Assembly: GCF_003119115.1 (NCBI RefSeq)
Contig: NZ_CP022367.1
Span: 1,787,001-1,851,000 of the forward strand
DNA from: Azospirillum sp. TSH58
GTDB taxonomy: Bacteria > Pseudomonadota > Alphaproteobacteria > Azospirillales > Azospirillaceae
Length of the DNA: 64,000 bases
Direction of reading: 5' to 3'
The notes under the pieces were generated by a model. That model had not been told where the DNA came from, ran no database searches, and saw only the letters and a list, made by a program, of their open reading frames with translations. Within the stretch, counting starts at the first letter, position 1, and each line of letters starts with the position of its first letter. The translations under genes were made by a program, and so were the position numbers. Positions 49,022 to 57,435 of this stretch are shown piece by piece.

Positions 49022-49555
49022 ATGACGACGCTCGTTCAGCCCCAGCCGACCGAAGACGCCGAGCGCAACGACGCTGAGCGCAAGGCCTCCGCCACCCAGA
49101 TGTACCATGAGGTGGCGCGGATCATCGAACGGATGCACCGCCGGTTTCTCGACGTTCTGCGAATCGAGCTGTCCCGCATCGGCATCGACGACATCAGCCC
49201 GGTTCAGGTCATGATGCTGCTGAACATCTCCAACGGAGAGATCAGCGTGCGCGACCTGATCGAGCGTGGCTATTACCTCGGCTCCAACGCCTCCTACAAC
49301 CTGAAGCAGCTGGTGGACAGCGGCTATGTGGACCGCTCCGCCTCGCCGCGCGACAAGCGCGCCGCCCGGCTGAAGTTGTCGCCCAGGGGCCTGGAGCTGT
49401 GCGAGCGGCTGCGCCACATGGCGTCCGTCCATTCCGACGGTCTGATCCGCACCGACGGCGACAGCCAGGACTTCGAGGTCACCTACCGCACGCTGCGCCG
49501 TCTGGAGCGCAAGTGGACGGACGTCATCCGCTCCGACGAAACGGAAATCCTCTGA
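49022..49555 (+). CDS. MarR-type winged-helix regulator (LdtR-like)
   Basis: 177 residues. Winged helix with SPVQVMMLLNISNGEISVRDLIERGYYLGSNASYNLKQLVDSGYVDR, close in character to LdtR/related alphaproteobacterial MarR proteins that control cell-wall and osmotic-stress genes. The LdtR likeness is from memory. The basic wing SPRDKRAARLKLSPRG follows. The ATG at 49022 precedes the family start. An AT-rich repeat-bearing promoter lies upstream. Confidence 0.8.
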   Translation: MTTLVQPQPTEDAERNDAERKASATQMYHEVARIIERMHRRFLDVLRIELSRIGIDDISPVQVMMLLNISNGEISVRDLIERGYYLGSNASYNLKQLVDSGYVDRSASPRDKRAARLKLSPRGLELCERLRHMASVHSDGLIRTDGDSQDFEVTYRTLRRLERKWTDVIRSDETEIL

Positions 49556-49633
49556 CGCGCATTGACCTCCCTCAGTGTGCGCGGCGGTACGCCGTGCCAC
49601 GGTAAGGCGGCTGAGCCTTGAGGGGGGTAGGGG

Positions 49634-50038
49634 ATGAAGTTCGCCGTCGGCACGCAGGATTACCGCAGCATCGCCACCCATGGCGGCCGCACCCGCCGCT
49701 TTCTGGTCTTCGAGGCCGAGGCGGGCGGCGAGCCCGTTGAGGTCGCGCGGATCGAGCTGGCGGAGGACGAGGTGCTCCACCTCGCCGGCGACGGGCGCCC
49801 ACACCCCATCGACGCGGTGCGGGTGGTCATCACCGGCTCCTCCGGCGAGGGCTTCATCAACCACATGAAGCGCCGCGGCATCGAGCCGGTGACCACGCTG
49901 GAGGCCGACCCGGTGCGGGCGATCCGCGATTACTTCGCCGGCACCGTCAAGGCGGCGCCGCCGCCCGAGCATCCCCACGAGCATCACGACCACGGCCTCG
50001 AGGACGCCCCGCGGGAGTGCCACGGAACGCCGGCCTGA
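49634..50038 (+). CDS. NifX/NifB C-terminal family (FeMo-cofactor-binding-like) protein with His-rich tail
   Basis: 134 residues. MKFAVGTQDYRSIATHGGRTRRFLVF and the later VVITGSSGEGFINHMKRRGIEPVTT fit the dinitrogenase iron-molybdenum cofactor family (NifX, NafY, NifB C-terminal). The tail holds at least five His and a Cys within 20 residues (HPHEHHDHGLED...CHG), a probable metal-binding stretch. No nif genes are adjacent. It could carry a metal cofactor outside nitrogenase or serve as a metal chaperone. Confidence 0.75.
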   Translation: MKFAVGTQDYRSIATHGGRTRRFLVFEAEAGGEPVEVARIELAEDEVLHLAGDGRPHPIDAVRVVITGSSGEGFINHMKRRGIEPVTTLEADPVRAIRDYFAGTVKAAPPPEHPHEHHDHGLEDAPRECHGTPA

Positions 50039-50070
50039 TCCGTCAGGCCTGAGTCGTCAGCCCTGAGTCG

Positions 50071-50766
50071 TCAAACCGGAAAGGACACGCTGGCGGTGGT
50101 GCCGGCGGCGTCGCTTTCCGTGTTCAGCGTGTCGCCGAGCTGGGCGGCCAGCGCTTCGGCCAGCATCAGCCCGTCCTCGGCCGTCGTGTCGAAACCGGCG
50201 GGCAGGGCACGCCCGTTGTCCTCGACGATCAGGCGGGCGCGCCCGTTGTGCTCCTGCGTCACCGACACGCGAATCCAGCCCTGTTCCGGATAGGCGTGAT
50301 GCAGGCTGTTGGTGATCAGCTCCGCGGTGATCAGGCCCAGCGGCATGGCCTCGTACAGGCCGATCTGGATGGGATCGCTCTTCACCTCGATGGGGACGTT
50401 GGCGAGGCCGCCGGGCGTTCCGTGCTTCACCGCATCGGCGAGCGATTCGATGTAGCGGCCCAGATTGACATGGGTGCCGGTGCCCGACTCGTGGAGCTGG
50501 CGGTAGAGGATGGCCAGCGCTTCGATGCGCACCAGCGTCTGCTCGTAGGCGGCGCGGGCGTCCGGGTCGCGGATGCGGCCGGTCTGCAGCTTCAGCAGGC
50601 TGATGACCAGCTGAAGGCTGTTCTTGGCCCGGTGCTGAAGCTCGCGCAGTTCGGCCTCCAGCTCCCGGATGCGCTCCGCGATTGGGTCCTCCGGCGCTCC
50701 CGAACCGGTGGCGGGGCGATCAGCAGGCAGGGCGACCGGCTGGGACCGGAGGGGATTGAGCATCAC
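50071..50766 (-). CDS. HisKA_2-type sensor histidine kinase without sensor domain
   Basis: 231 residues. Phospho-acceptor His45 in LQHRAKNSLQLVISLLKLQ, the HisKA_2/HWE signature. ATPase domain with LITAELITNSLHHAYPEQG and VEDNGRALP. No membrane helix or PAS is present, only a short N-terminal coiled coil (ERIRELEAELREL). In alphaproteobacteria this kinase group often feeds PhyR in the general stress response; context here does not show a partner. Confidence 0.85.
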   Translation of the reverse strand: MMLNPLRSQPVALPADRPATGSGAPEDPIAERIRELEAELRELQHRAKNSLQLVISLLKLQTGRIRDPDARAAYEQTLVRIEALAILYRQLHESGTGTHVNLGRYIESLADAVKHGTPGGLANVPIEVKSDPIQIGLYEAMPLGLITAELITNSLHHAYPEQGWIRVSVTQEHNGRARLIVEDNGRALPAGFDTTAEDGLMLAEALAAQLGDTLNTESDAAGTTASVSFPV

Positions 50767-50995
50767 GCAATTCTCGGCTGAAGCTGGGCAATGTTTTACT
50801 TAGGTACAGAACAATTTATGCGCTTGAACCCACTCCCGAGTTGGTTCTGAGGAAGTAACCCTCTGCGCATATCCAATTCGTTCGTCCACGTTCGGACGGA
50901 GGGGCAGGGCTTATGAGCCCAGCGGACAAAGGGTGGGAATCGCGGGCAGGCGGGGCAAGCCGGAAAATGCGTTTCCCCGGCCGCCCCGTCGTGGC

Positions 50996-52030
50996 ATGAG
51001 TGCCGCCATGCGTTTGAGAACCCTGGTGATTCCCTTCTGCGCCCTGCTGGCTGTGGCCGGCGGCTGCGCCGCGGTGGCCGGAAACGGCGGGCCATCCGCG
51101 CCCTCCGTTCCGATTGCGCTGGACCCGGACCGCCCGGCTCTTGCGGAGGTCGGTGCCCTGCGGTTCCGTGGCGCTCTCCGTCTGCCCGATGGGGCGGGGG
51201 TGGGGGGCCTGTCCGGCCTGTGGGTCAGCGACTCGGGGGACCGCTTCGTCGCCGTCTCCGACAACGGGAAGAGCGTCACGGGACGCCTGTCCTACGACGC
51301 CCAGGGGCGTCTGGCCGGCGCCGGACACTATGATGTCCGGCGCTTGGTCATCGACAAGGACCCGGACTCCCGCGGCCGCCTCAACGACTCGGAGGACCTC
51401 GTCCGCCTGCCGGACGGCGGCTGGCTGGTGCCGTTCGAGCGCAATCACCGCATCCTCCGTTACGACGGCGCCGACCGCCCCGAGGGAGCGCCGCGCAAGC
51501 TTCCAACACCGCCCGGCCTGGAGAAGGCTCCGTCGAACGGCGGGGTCGAGGCGCTGGCCGCGCTGCCGGACGGCCGCATCCTGGCCATCGAGGAAGGGGA
51601 CGACGACGGCGTTCGGGAACGCCACGCCTGGATCGCTCCCGCCGATCCGAAGGCGCGCGCGGATTGGCAACCGCTGACCTACCGCGCGGCACCGCGCTTC
51701 CGCCCCACGGCGGCGGCGGCCCTGCCCGACGGCGGGGTACTGGTGCTGGAGCGGCGGGTGTCCCTGCTGGGGGGCTGGGCGGCGCGCATCGTCCATGTGC
51801 CGGCGGACTCGCTGCGTGGCGGCGCGACGATGGATGGGGTGGAATTGGCGCGGCTGGAGCCGCCCTTGCCGACCGACAATTTCGAAGGGATGGCGGTCCG
51901 GCCCGGCCCGGACGGCGACACGCTGGTCTACATCGTTTCCGACGACAACCGCAGCCCGCTCCAGCGGACCTATCTGATGATGTTCCAGCTTCCGGCCAAT
52001 GCCCTGAAGCCCACCATCGCGGGGCGCTGA
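50996..52030 (+). CDS. Esterase-like/phytase-like family exported protein
   Basis: 344 residues. An N-terminal signal (RLRTLVIPFCALLAVAGGC) ends in a weak lipobox (AGGC), so it may be a lipoprotein. The body carries RFRGALRLP...GGLSGLWVSDSGDRFVAVSDNG and SEDLVRLPDGGWLVPFERNHRI, then NFEGMAVRP near the end. These are repeated beta-propeller features of the phytase-like (esterase-like activity of phytase) family. Substrate unknown. Start by the first ATG that leaves a clean signal; the second ATG at 51008 is possible. Confidence 0.75.
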   Translation: MSAAMRLRTLVIPFCALLAVAGGCAAVAGNGGPSAPSVPIALDPDRPALAEVGALRFRGALRLPDGAGVGGLSGLWVSDSGDRFVAVSDNGKSVTGRLSYDAQGRLAGAGHYDVRRLVIDKDPDSRGRLNDSEDLVRLPDGGWLVPFERNHRILRYDGADRPEGAPRKLPTPPGLEKAPSNGGVEALAALPDGRILAIEEGDDDGVRERHAWIAPADPKARADWQPLTYRAAPRFRPTAAAALPDGGVLVLERRVSLLGGWAARIVHVPADSLRGGATMDGVELARLEPPLPTDNFEGMAVRPGPDGDTLVYIVSDDNRSPLQRTYLMMFQLPANALKPTIAGR

Positions 52031-52064
52031 CCGGTCGGCGCGCCCCACAGGAGTGCGACGCCGC

Positions 52065-52712
52065 TCAGAAGTTGGCGTAGGGGCCGCCCTGGGCGGACAG
52101 GTCCGGCGCTCCCGGAGCGCCCGGGTTCCCCATCGGCTCGCGGTGATGATGGACGCGGGCGATGCTCGGGGCGAGGTCCTGAAGCTCGATGAAGTTGTCG
52201 GCCTGACGGCGCAGTTCGTCGGCGACCATCGGCGGCTGGGAGCGCACGGTGCTGATGACGCTGACCCGCACGCCCTTGCGCTGCACCGCCTCGACCAGCC
52301 GGCGGAAATCGCCGTCGCCGGAGAACAGCAGGATGTGGTCGACCCGCTCGGCCATCTCCATCACGTCGATGGCCAGCTCTATGTCCATGTTGCCCTTGAT
52401 CTTGCGCCGGCCCGACGCGTCGGTGAACTCCTTGGTCGGCTTGGTCACCATGGTGTAGCCGTTGTAGTCCAGCCAATCGACCAGCGGCCTGATCGGCGAG
52501 TACTCCTGATCCTCCACCAGCGCGGTGTAGTAGAAGGCGCGCACCAGCCTCCCCTCGGAGGCGAAGCCGTCGCGAAGACGCTTATAGTCGATATCGAAGC
52601 CCAGGGACCGGGCGGCTGCGTACAAATTGGCGCCGTCGATGAACATCGCCAGACGCTCTTCCTTATAAAAGAGCTTCGTAACATCTTTCGGCAAAGTCGT
52701 ATTCCGATCCAA
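52065..52712 (-). CDS. NYN domain protein (LabA/DUF88-type predicted ribonuclease)
   Basis: 215 residues from a TTG at 52712. The alternative ATG at 52646 would lose a conserved-looking FYKEERLA lead. The TTG is supported by AAGGA at 52720-52724 and by a TATAAT -10 ending about 28 bases upstream. Conserved acidic residues of the PIN-like NYN fold: MFIDGANLYAAARSLG, KGNMDIELAIDVME and HILLFSGDGDF. NYN proteins are predicted Mg-dependent RNases. The C-terminal 40 residues (HHHREPMGNPGAPGAP) are disordered. Divergent from rpoZ. Confidence 0.8.
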   Translation of the reverse strand: MDRNTTLPKDVTKLFYKEERLAMFIDGANLYAAARSLGFDIDYKRLRDGFASEGRLVRAFYYTALVEDQEYSPIRPLVDWLDYNGYTMVTKPTKEFTDASGRRKIKGNMDIELAIDVMEMAERVDHILLFSGDGDFRRLVEAVQRKGVRVSVISTVRSQPPMVADELRRQADNFIELQDLAPSIARVHHHREPMGNPGAPGAPDLSAQGGPYANF

Positions 52713-52739
52713 TTCCGTAATCCTTCCACGATGGATTGA

Positions 52740-52745
52740 ATTATA
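52740..52745 (-). promoter_or_regulatory. -10 hexamer of the NYN gene promoter
   Basis: TATAAT on the minus strand, the exact consensus, placed so that transcription begins near 52733 and the leader is only about 20 bases. No convincing -35 was seen 17 bases upstream. Confidence 0.5.
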
Positions 52746-52880
52746 TGTCAGGCATACGCGAAATTGCGATTCACCAGATAAGTAAAGTAGGAGGTCGTCT
52801 ACGCGCGAGCAAGGGGGAGCGCGGGCGGGGTCACGCCGCGGGCGGGGTACGGCGGGCGGACCCGACGAAGCTCGAAGCGC

Positions 52881-52909
52881 TTGCGCAGGCGCGAACGCAT
52901 CAATATATT
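52881..52909 (+). promoter_or_regulatory. Promoter of rpoZ
   Basis: TTGCGC (52881-52886), 17-base spacer, TATATT (52904-52909). Transcription would start near 52916 with a 28-base leader before the rpoZ ATG at 52944. This argues against the longer in-frame ORF start at 52881. Confidence 0.5.
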
Positions 52910-52943
52910 CGGTTGCCTTCGCAGATCCCGGAGTTGGTTTGGT

Positions 52944-53390
52944 ATGGCCCGCGTTACCGTCGAAGATTGCGTCCTCAAGGTTCCGAACCGGTTTGAGCTG
53001 GTCATGATGGCGGCCCAGCGCGCGCGTGAGATCGCGTCCGGCGCCCCGCTGTCGATCGACCGCGACAACGATAAGAACCCGGTCGTTGCCCTGCGTGAGA
53101 TCGCCGATGAGACGGTGATGCTGGAGCATCTGAAGAACGCCCTGATCAAGGGCCACCAGAAGCACGTCGAGCCCGACGAGCCCGAGGAGGAGATCGTCGA
53201 GCTGATGGCCGGCGAGCACGACTGGGCCGCCCGCGGCGACACGTCGCTGGAGGACGAGGACGGGATGAGCGAGGCGGAGGAGGTCGGCGAAGGCGACGAC
53301 CTGCTGTCCGACATGGAGAGCGATCCGGCGGCGGCCTTCGGCATGACCGAGGACGATGTCGCCGGCCGCGATGCGGACGGAGATCTCTGA
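52944..53390 (+). CDS. rpoZ: DNA-directed RNA polymerase omega subunit
   Basis: 148 residues. MARVTVEDCVLKVPNRFELVMMAAQRAREIASG and DNDKNPVVALREIADE are diagnostic. The omega subunit stabilises beta-prime and is needed for ppGpp response in some bacteria. The C-terminal about 70 residues are acidic and low-complexity (DEPEEEIVELMAGEHDW, EEVGEGDDLLSDM), longer than in E. coli (91 residues) as is usual in alphaproteobacteria. Located 105 bases before the ppGpp synthetase gene, the standard spoT context. Confidence 0.95.
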   Translation: MARVTVEDCVLKVPNRFELVMMAAQRAREIASGAPLSIDRDNDKNPVVALREIADETVMLEHLKNALIKGHQKHVEPDEPEEEIVELMAGEHDWAARGDTSLEDEDGMSEAEEVGEGDDLLSDMESDPAAAFGMTEDDVAGRDADGDL

Positions 53391-53495
53391 CGCTGACCGA
53401 CAGCGACCGGCTGTGGGGGCCAATGGCCCCCGTTTCCGTCGACAAACCATTCATTTGCGAAACTTCATGGCGCACGCTGCGCCGGGTCGGGTGGC

Positions 53496-55667
53496 ATGAT
53501 CCGGCAATATGAGCTTGTCGAACGCGTCAAGGCGTACGACCCCTCGGCGGACGAGGAGTTGCTCAACCGCGCCTACGTCTTCTCCATGAAGGCGCACGGC
53601 TCGCAGACCCGCGCCTCGGGCGATCCCTATTTCCTCCATCCGCTGGAGGTCGCCGGCATCCTCACCCAGCTCAAGCTGGACGCCGGGACCATCGCGACGG
53701 CGCTGCTGCACGACACGGTCGAAGACACGGTCGCCACGCTGGAGGACATCGAAAAGCATTTCGGCAAGGAAATCGCCCGTCTGGTCGACGGCGTGACCAA
53801 GCTGTCGCGCCTGGAACTGCACAGCGAGCAGGCCAAGCAGGCCGAGAATTTTCGCAAGCTGGTGCTGGCCATGTCGGAGGACATCCGCGTCCTCCTCGTC
53901 AAGCTGGCCGACCGGCTGCACAACATGCGCACGCTGTTCCATCTGAAGAACCCGGACAAGCGCAAGCGCATCGCCCGCGAAACGATCGAGATCTACGCTC
54001 CCCTGGCCGAGCGCATCGGCATGCATCAGGTCAAGGACGAGCTGGAGGATCTCTCCTTCGCGGAGCTGAATCCGGACGCCCGCGACAGCATCCTCGCCCA
54101 GCTCTCCCGCCTGCGCACCGAGGGCGAGAACCGCGTCCAGCGGATCATCCAGGAACTCCGCGGCACGCTGGCGGAGGAGGGGCTGCCCAACGCCGGGGTC
54201 ACCGGGCGCGAGAAGACCGCCTATTCGATCTGGCGCAAGCTGCAGCGCAAGAACGTCAGCTTCGAGCAGCTGTCCGACATCATGGCCTTCCGGATCATGG
54301 TGGACACGGTGCCGGAATGCTATCAGGCGCTGGGCGTCATCCACGCCCACTATCCGGTCGTTCCGGGGCGCTTCAAGGATTACATCTCGACGCCCAAGCC
54401 CAACGGCTACCGCTCGCTCCACACCGGGGTGATCGGTCCGGAGCGCAACCGGATCGAGGTGCAGATCCGCACCAGCGACATGCACGAGATCTGCGAACTC
54501 GGCGTCGCCGCCCACTGGGCCTACAAGCAGGGCGAGCCGCGCACCCAGCAGGGGCGCGAATACCGCTGGCTGCGCGAGCTTCTCGACATCCTGGAGCACG
54601 CCCAGAAGCCCGAGGAGTTCCTGGAGCACACCAAGCTGGAGCTGTTCCAGGACCAGGTCTTCTGCTTCACGCCGAAGGGCGACCTGATCGCGCTGCCGCG
54701 CGGCGCCACTCCGGTCGACTTCGCCTACGCCGTCCACTCGGAGGTCGGCGACCACTGCGTCGGCGCCAAGATCAACGGGCGGATGCTGCCGCTGCGCACG
54801 CAGCTGCAGAACGGCGATCAGGTCGACATCATCACCTCCAAGGCCCAGACTCCGGTTCCGGGCTGGGAGCGCTTCGTCGTCACCGGCAAGGCGCGGGCGC
54901 GCATCCGCAAGTTCCTGCGAACCCAGCAGCGCACCCAGTACATCGAGCTGGGCCGCGCCATCCTGCAGCGCCAGTTCAAGTCGGAAGGCTACGAGTTCTC
55001 GGAAAAGGCGCTCGAAGGCGTCATCAAGATCTTCCAGCAGCCCAGCGCCGACGACCTGCTGGCCAGCGTCGGGTCGGGCCTGCATTCGGGCCGCGAGGTC
55101 TTCCACGCCGTCTTCCCCGGCCACAAGCCGCATGTGGCGACGCCGAAGGAAGGCGACGACAAGAACTCCATCACGGTGCCCAAGCCCAAGCCGAAGGCGA
55201 AGGGCAACAACGCGCCGCTGCCGATCCGCGGGCTGATCCCCGGCATGGCGGTTCACTACGCCCGCTGCTGTCACCCGCTGCCGGGTGACCGCATCGTCGG
55301 CATCGTGACCACCGGCAAGGGCGTGACCATCCACACCATCGACTGCGAGACGCTGGAGAGTTTCCACGAGTCGCCGGAGCGCTGGATCGACGTCGCCTGG
55401 GACATCGGTCCGGACAGCCCGGAGGAGCATGTCGGGCGCATCTCGCTGGTGGTCAACAACGAGCCGGGCTCGCTCGGCACGCTGTCCACGGTGATCGGCA
55501 AGAACGGCGGCAACATCACGAACCTGAAGATCACCAGCCGCAACACCGACTTCTTCGAGCTGCTGATCGACATCGACGTGAAGGACGCCAAGCACCTGAC
55601 CAACATCATGGCGGCCCTGCGCGCCACCCCCGCCATCAACGCGGTGGAGCGGGCGCGGGGGCGGTGA
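53496..55667 (+). CDS. rsh: Bifunctional (p)ppGpp synthetase/hydrolase (RelA/SpoT homolog)
   Basis: 723 residues, full length. HD hydrolase domain with LLHDTVEDT (His72-Asp73), synthetase domain with RFKDYISTPKPNGYRSLHTGVIG, TGS domain (about 390-450) including CFTPKGDLIALPRGATPVDFAYAVHSEVG, and a C-terminal ACT domain. Alphaproteobacteria use one such bifunctional enzyme for both making and degrading the alarmone. The HD motif is intact, so hydrolysis is expected. Follows rpoZ. Confidence 0.95.
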   Translation: MIRQYELVERVKAYDPSADEELLNRAYVFSMKAHGSQTRASGDPYFLHPLEVAGILTQLKLDAGTIATALLHDTVEDTVATLEDIEKHFGKEIARLVDGVTKLSRLELHSEQAKQAENFRKLVLAMSEDIRVLLVKLADRLHNMRTLFHLKNPDKRKRIARETIEIYAPLAERIGMHQVKDELEDLSFAELNPDARDSILAQLSRLRTEGENRVQRIIQELRGTLAEEGLPNAGVTGREKTAYSIWRKLQRKNVSFEQLSDIMAFRIMVDTVPECYQALGVIHAHYPVVPGRFKDYISTPKPNGYRSLHTGVIGPERNRIEVQIRTSDMHEICELGVAAHWAYKQGEPRTQQGREYRWLRELLDILEHAQKPEEFLEHTKLELFQDQVFCFTPKGDLIALPRGATPVDFAYAVHSEVGDHCVGAKINGRMLPLRTQLQNGDQVDIITSKAQTPVPGWERFVVTGKARARIRKFLRTQQRTQYIELGRAILQRQFKSEGYEFSEKALEGVIKIFQQPSADDLLASVGSGLHSGREVFHAVFPGHKPHVATPKEGDDKNSITVPKPKPKAKGNNAPLPIRGLIPGMAVHYARCCHPLPGDRIVGIVTTGKGVTIHTIDCETLESFHESPERWIDVAWDIGPDSPEEHVGRISLVVNNEPGSLGTLSTVIGKNGGNITNLKITSRNTDFFELLIDIDVKDAKHLTNIMAALRATPAINAVERARGR

Positions 55668-55720
55668 GCGCGCCCACGCGGCCGCCTCCACCGGGAGCGC
55701 CCATCAGGAGCGAGGGAAGC

Positions 55721-56131
55721 ATGTCCAGCCCGACCATCTTCAGCCGCCTGATCGCCGGGGAGCTGCCCTGCGCCGTGGTGTACGAGGATGCGGAGACCTT
55801 CGCCTTCATGGACGCCGGGCAGGTCAACCCCGGCCATGTCCTGGTCGCGCTGAAGCGCCCGGCGCCGACCATCCTGGACGTGACGGAGGACGAGGCGGCG
55901 GCCCTGTTCCGCACCGTGCACAAGGTCGCCCGCGCCGTCCAGGCCGCCTTCTCGCCGGAGGGGATCACGCTTCTCCAGACGAACAAGCCGGCGGGCTGGC
56001 AGACCGTGCCGCACATCCACGTGCATGTGGTGCCGCGCTACGAGAACGACGGCGCCGATCTGGTCTGGCCGCGCCACGACCCGCCCATCGGGGAGTTGAA
56101 GGCGCTCGCCGCGCGGATCGTCGTCGAATGA
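55721..56131 (+). CDS. HIT family protein (Hint-like nucleotide hydrolase)
   Basis: 136 residues. IFSRLIAGELPCAVVYEDAETFAFMD and the catalytic HIT motif PHIHVHVVPRY (HxHxHxx). Such proteins hydrolyse adenosine phosphoramidates or related nucleotides. ATG at 55721 preceded by GAGGGAAGC. 53 bases after rsh and probably co-transcribed. Confidence 0.92.
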   Translation: MSSPTIFSRLIAGELPCAVVYEDAETFAFMDAGQVNPGHVLVALKRPAPTILDVTEDEAAALFRTVHKVARAVQAAFSPEGITLLQTNKPAGWQTVPHIHVHVVPRYENDGADLVWPRHDPPIGELKALAARIVVE

Positions 56132-56135
56132 CGGC

Positions 56136-56164
56136 GTGACGCGACGCTGCACCGCCGCTATATA
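56136..56164 (+). promoter_or_regulatory. Promoter of the pdxJ-acpS-lepB-rnc-era operon
   Basis: GTGACG (56136-56141), 17-base spacer, TATATA (56159-56164), just after the HIT stop. Transcription would start near 56171, 60 bases before the pdxJ ATG. Confidence 0.55.
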
Positions 56165-56230
56165 GCAGGGAGAACCGGTGCCCGCCGGATGCAGGATGCG
56201 GGACCGGCGCGACACCGGAGTTTCGAGCCT

Positions 56231-56983
56231 ATGCCCCGCCCTCTGCGCCTCGGCGTGAACATCGACCATGTGGCGACCGTCCGCAACGCGCGGGGCGGGC
56301 GTCACCCCGATCCCGTGCGCGCCGCGAAGCTCGCCGCCGAGGCCGGGGCCGACGGCATCACCGCCCATCTGCGCGAAGACCGCCGCCACATCGTCGATTC
56401 CGACATCGACCGGCTGATGGCGGAGATCCGGCTGCCGCTGAACCTGGAGATGGCGGCGACCGACGAGATGCTCGCCATCGCGCTGCGCCACAGGCCGCAC
56501 GCCTGCTGTCTCGTCCCGGAGAAGCGCACGGAGGTCACCACCGAAGGCGGGCTGGACGTCGCCGGGCAGATGGACAACCTGAAGCGCACCGTCGGCGAGC
56601 TTGGCGCCGCGGGCATCCGCGTCTCGCTGTTCATCGATCCGGAACCGGCGCAGCTCGACGCGGCCAAGGCGCTGGGCGCCCCGGTGGTCGAACTGCACAC
56701 CGGCGCCTATTGCGACGCGCCCGCCGGGGCGGAGCGCGCGGCGGAGCTGGAGCGCATCGTCAAGGCGGCGGCCCACGCCGAGGCCATCGGGCTGGAGTGC
56801 CACGCCGGCCATGGGCTGAGTTACGAGACGGTCGGGGCGGTCGCCGCCATTCCGACCATCGTCGAGCTGAACATCGGCCATTTCCTGATCGGCGAGGCGA
56901 TCTTCGTCGGGCTGGGCAACACGCTCCAGCGCATGCGCGCCGTCATGAAGGACGCCCGCGCTGCGGCGGGAGTCGTCTCATGA
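56231..56983 (+). CDS. pdxJ: Pyridoxine 5'-phosphate synthase PdxJ
   Basis: 250 residues. LGVNIDHVATVRNARGG at the start, GADGITAHLREDRRHI, LNLEMAA and HAGHGLSYE near the end are PdxJ hallmarks. It condenses 1-deoxyxylulose 5-phosphate with 3-amino-2-oxopropyl phosphate to make vitamin B6 phosphate. First gene of a classic operon. Its stop overlaps the acpS ATG (ATGA). Confidence 0.96.
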   Translation: MPRPLRLGVNIDHVATVRNARGGRHPDPVRAAKLAAEAGADGITAHLREDRRHIVDSDIDRLMAEIRLPLNLEMAATDEMLAIALRHRPHACCLVPEKRTEVTTEGGLDVAGQMDNLKRTVGELGAAGIRVSLFIDPEPAQLDAAKALGAPVVELHTGAYCDAPAGAERAAELERIVKAAAHAEAIGLECHAGHGLSYETVGAVAAIPTIVELNIGHFLIGEAIFVGLGNTLQRMRAVMKDARAAAGVVS

Positions 56984-57435
56984 TCCTCGGCATCGGCAAC
57001 GACCTGATCGACATCCGCCGGATCGAGCAGTCGCTGGACCGTTTCGGGGACCGCTTCATCGCCCGCATCTTCACCGACGTGGAGCGCGCCAAGTCCGAGC
57101 GCCGCGCCGGCGCCGCCGGCAAGCACAGCGCGCGGGCCTCCACCTACGCCAAGCGCTTCGCCGCCAAGGAGGCCTGCTCCAAGGCGCTGGGCACCGGTTT
57201 CCGCGACGGCGTGTTCTGGCGCGACATGGGGGTGGTGAACCTGCCCTCCGGCCAGCCGACCATGCGCCTGACCGGCGGCGCGCTGGAGCGGCTGAAGGCG
57301 ATCACCCCGCCGGGCATGCAGGCGCGCATCCACGTGACGCTGACCGACGAGTATCCGATGGCCGAGGCCTTCGTCATCATCAGCGCCGAGCCGGCCGACA
57401 CTTCCATCACCACCTCCACGGCACCCCCCGCATGA
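56980..57435 (+). CDS. acpS: Holo-[acyl-carrier-protein] synthase AcpS
   Basis: 151 residues. MILGIGNDLIDIRRIE carries the first Mg-binding Asp. RFAAKEACSKALGTG carries the second Glu. The enzyme transfers 4'-phosphopantetheine from CoA to acyl carrier protein. ATGA overlaps at both ends (pdxJ and lepB) mark tight translational coupling. The C-terminal threonine/serine tail is longer than in E. coli. Confidence 0.96.
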   Translation: MILGIGNDLIDIRRIEQSLDRFGDRFIARIFTDVERAKSERRAGAAGKHSARASTYAKRFAAKEACSKALGTGFRDGVFWRDMGVVNLPSGQPTMRLTGGALERLKAITPPGMQARIHVTLTDEYPMAEAFVIISAEPADTSITTSTAPPA

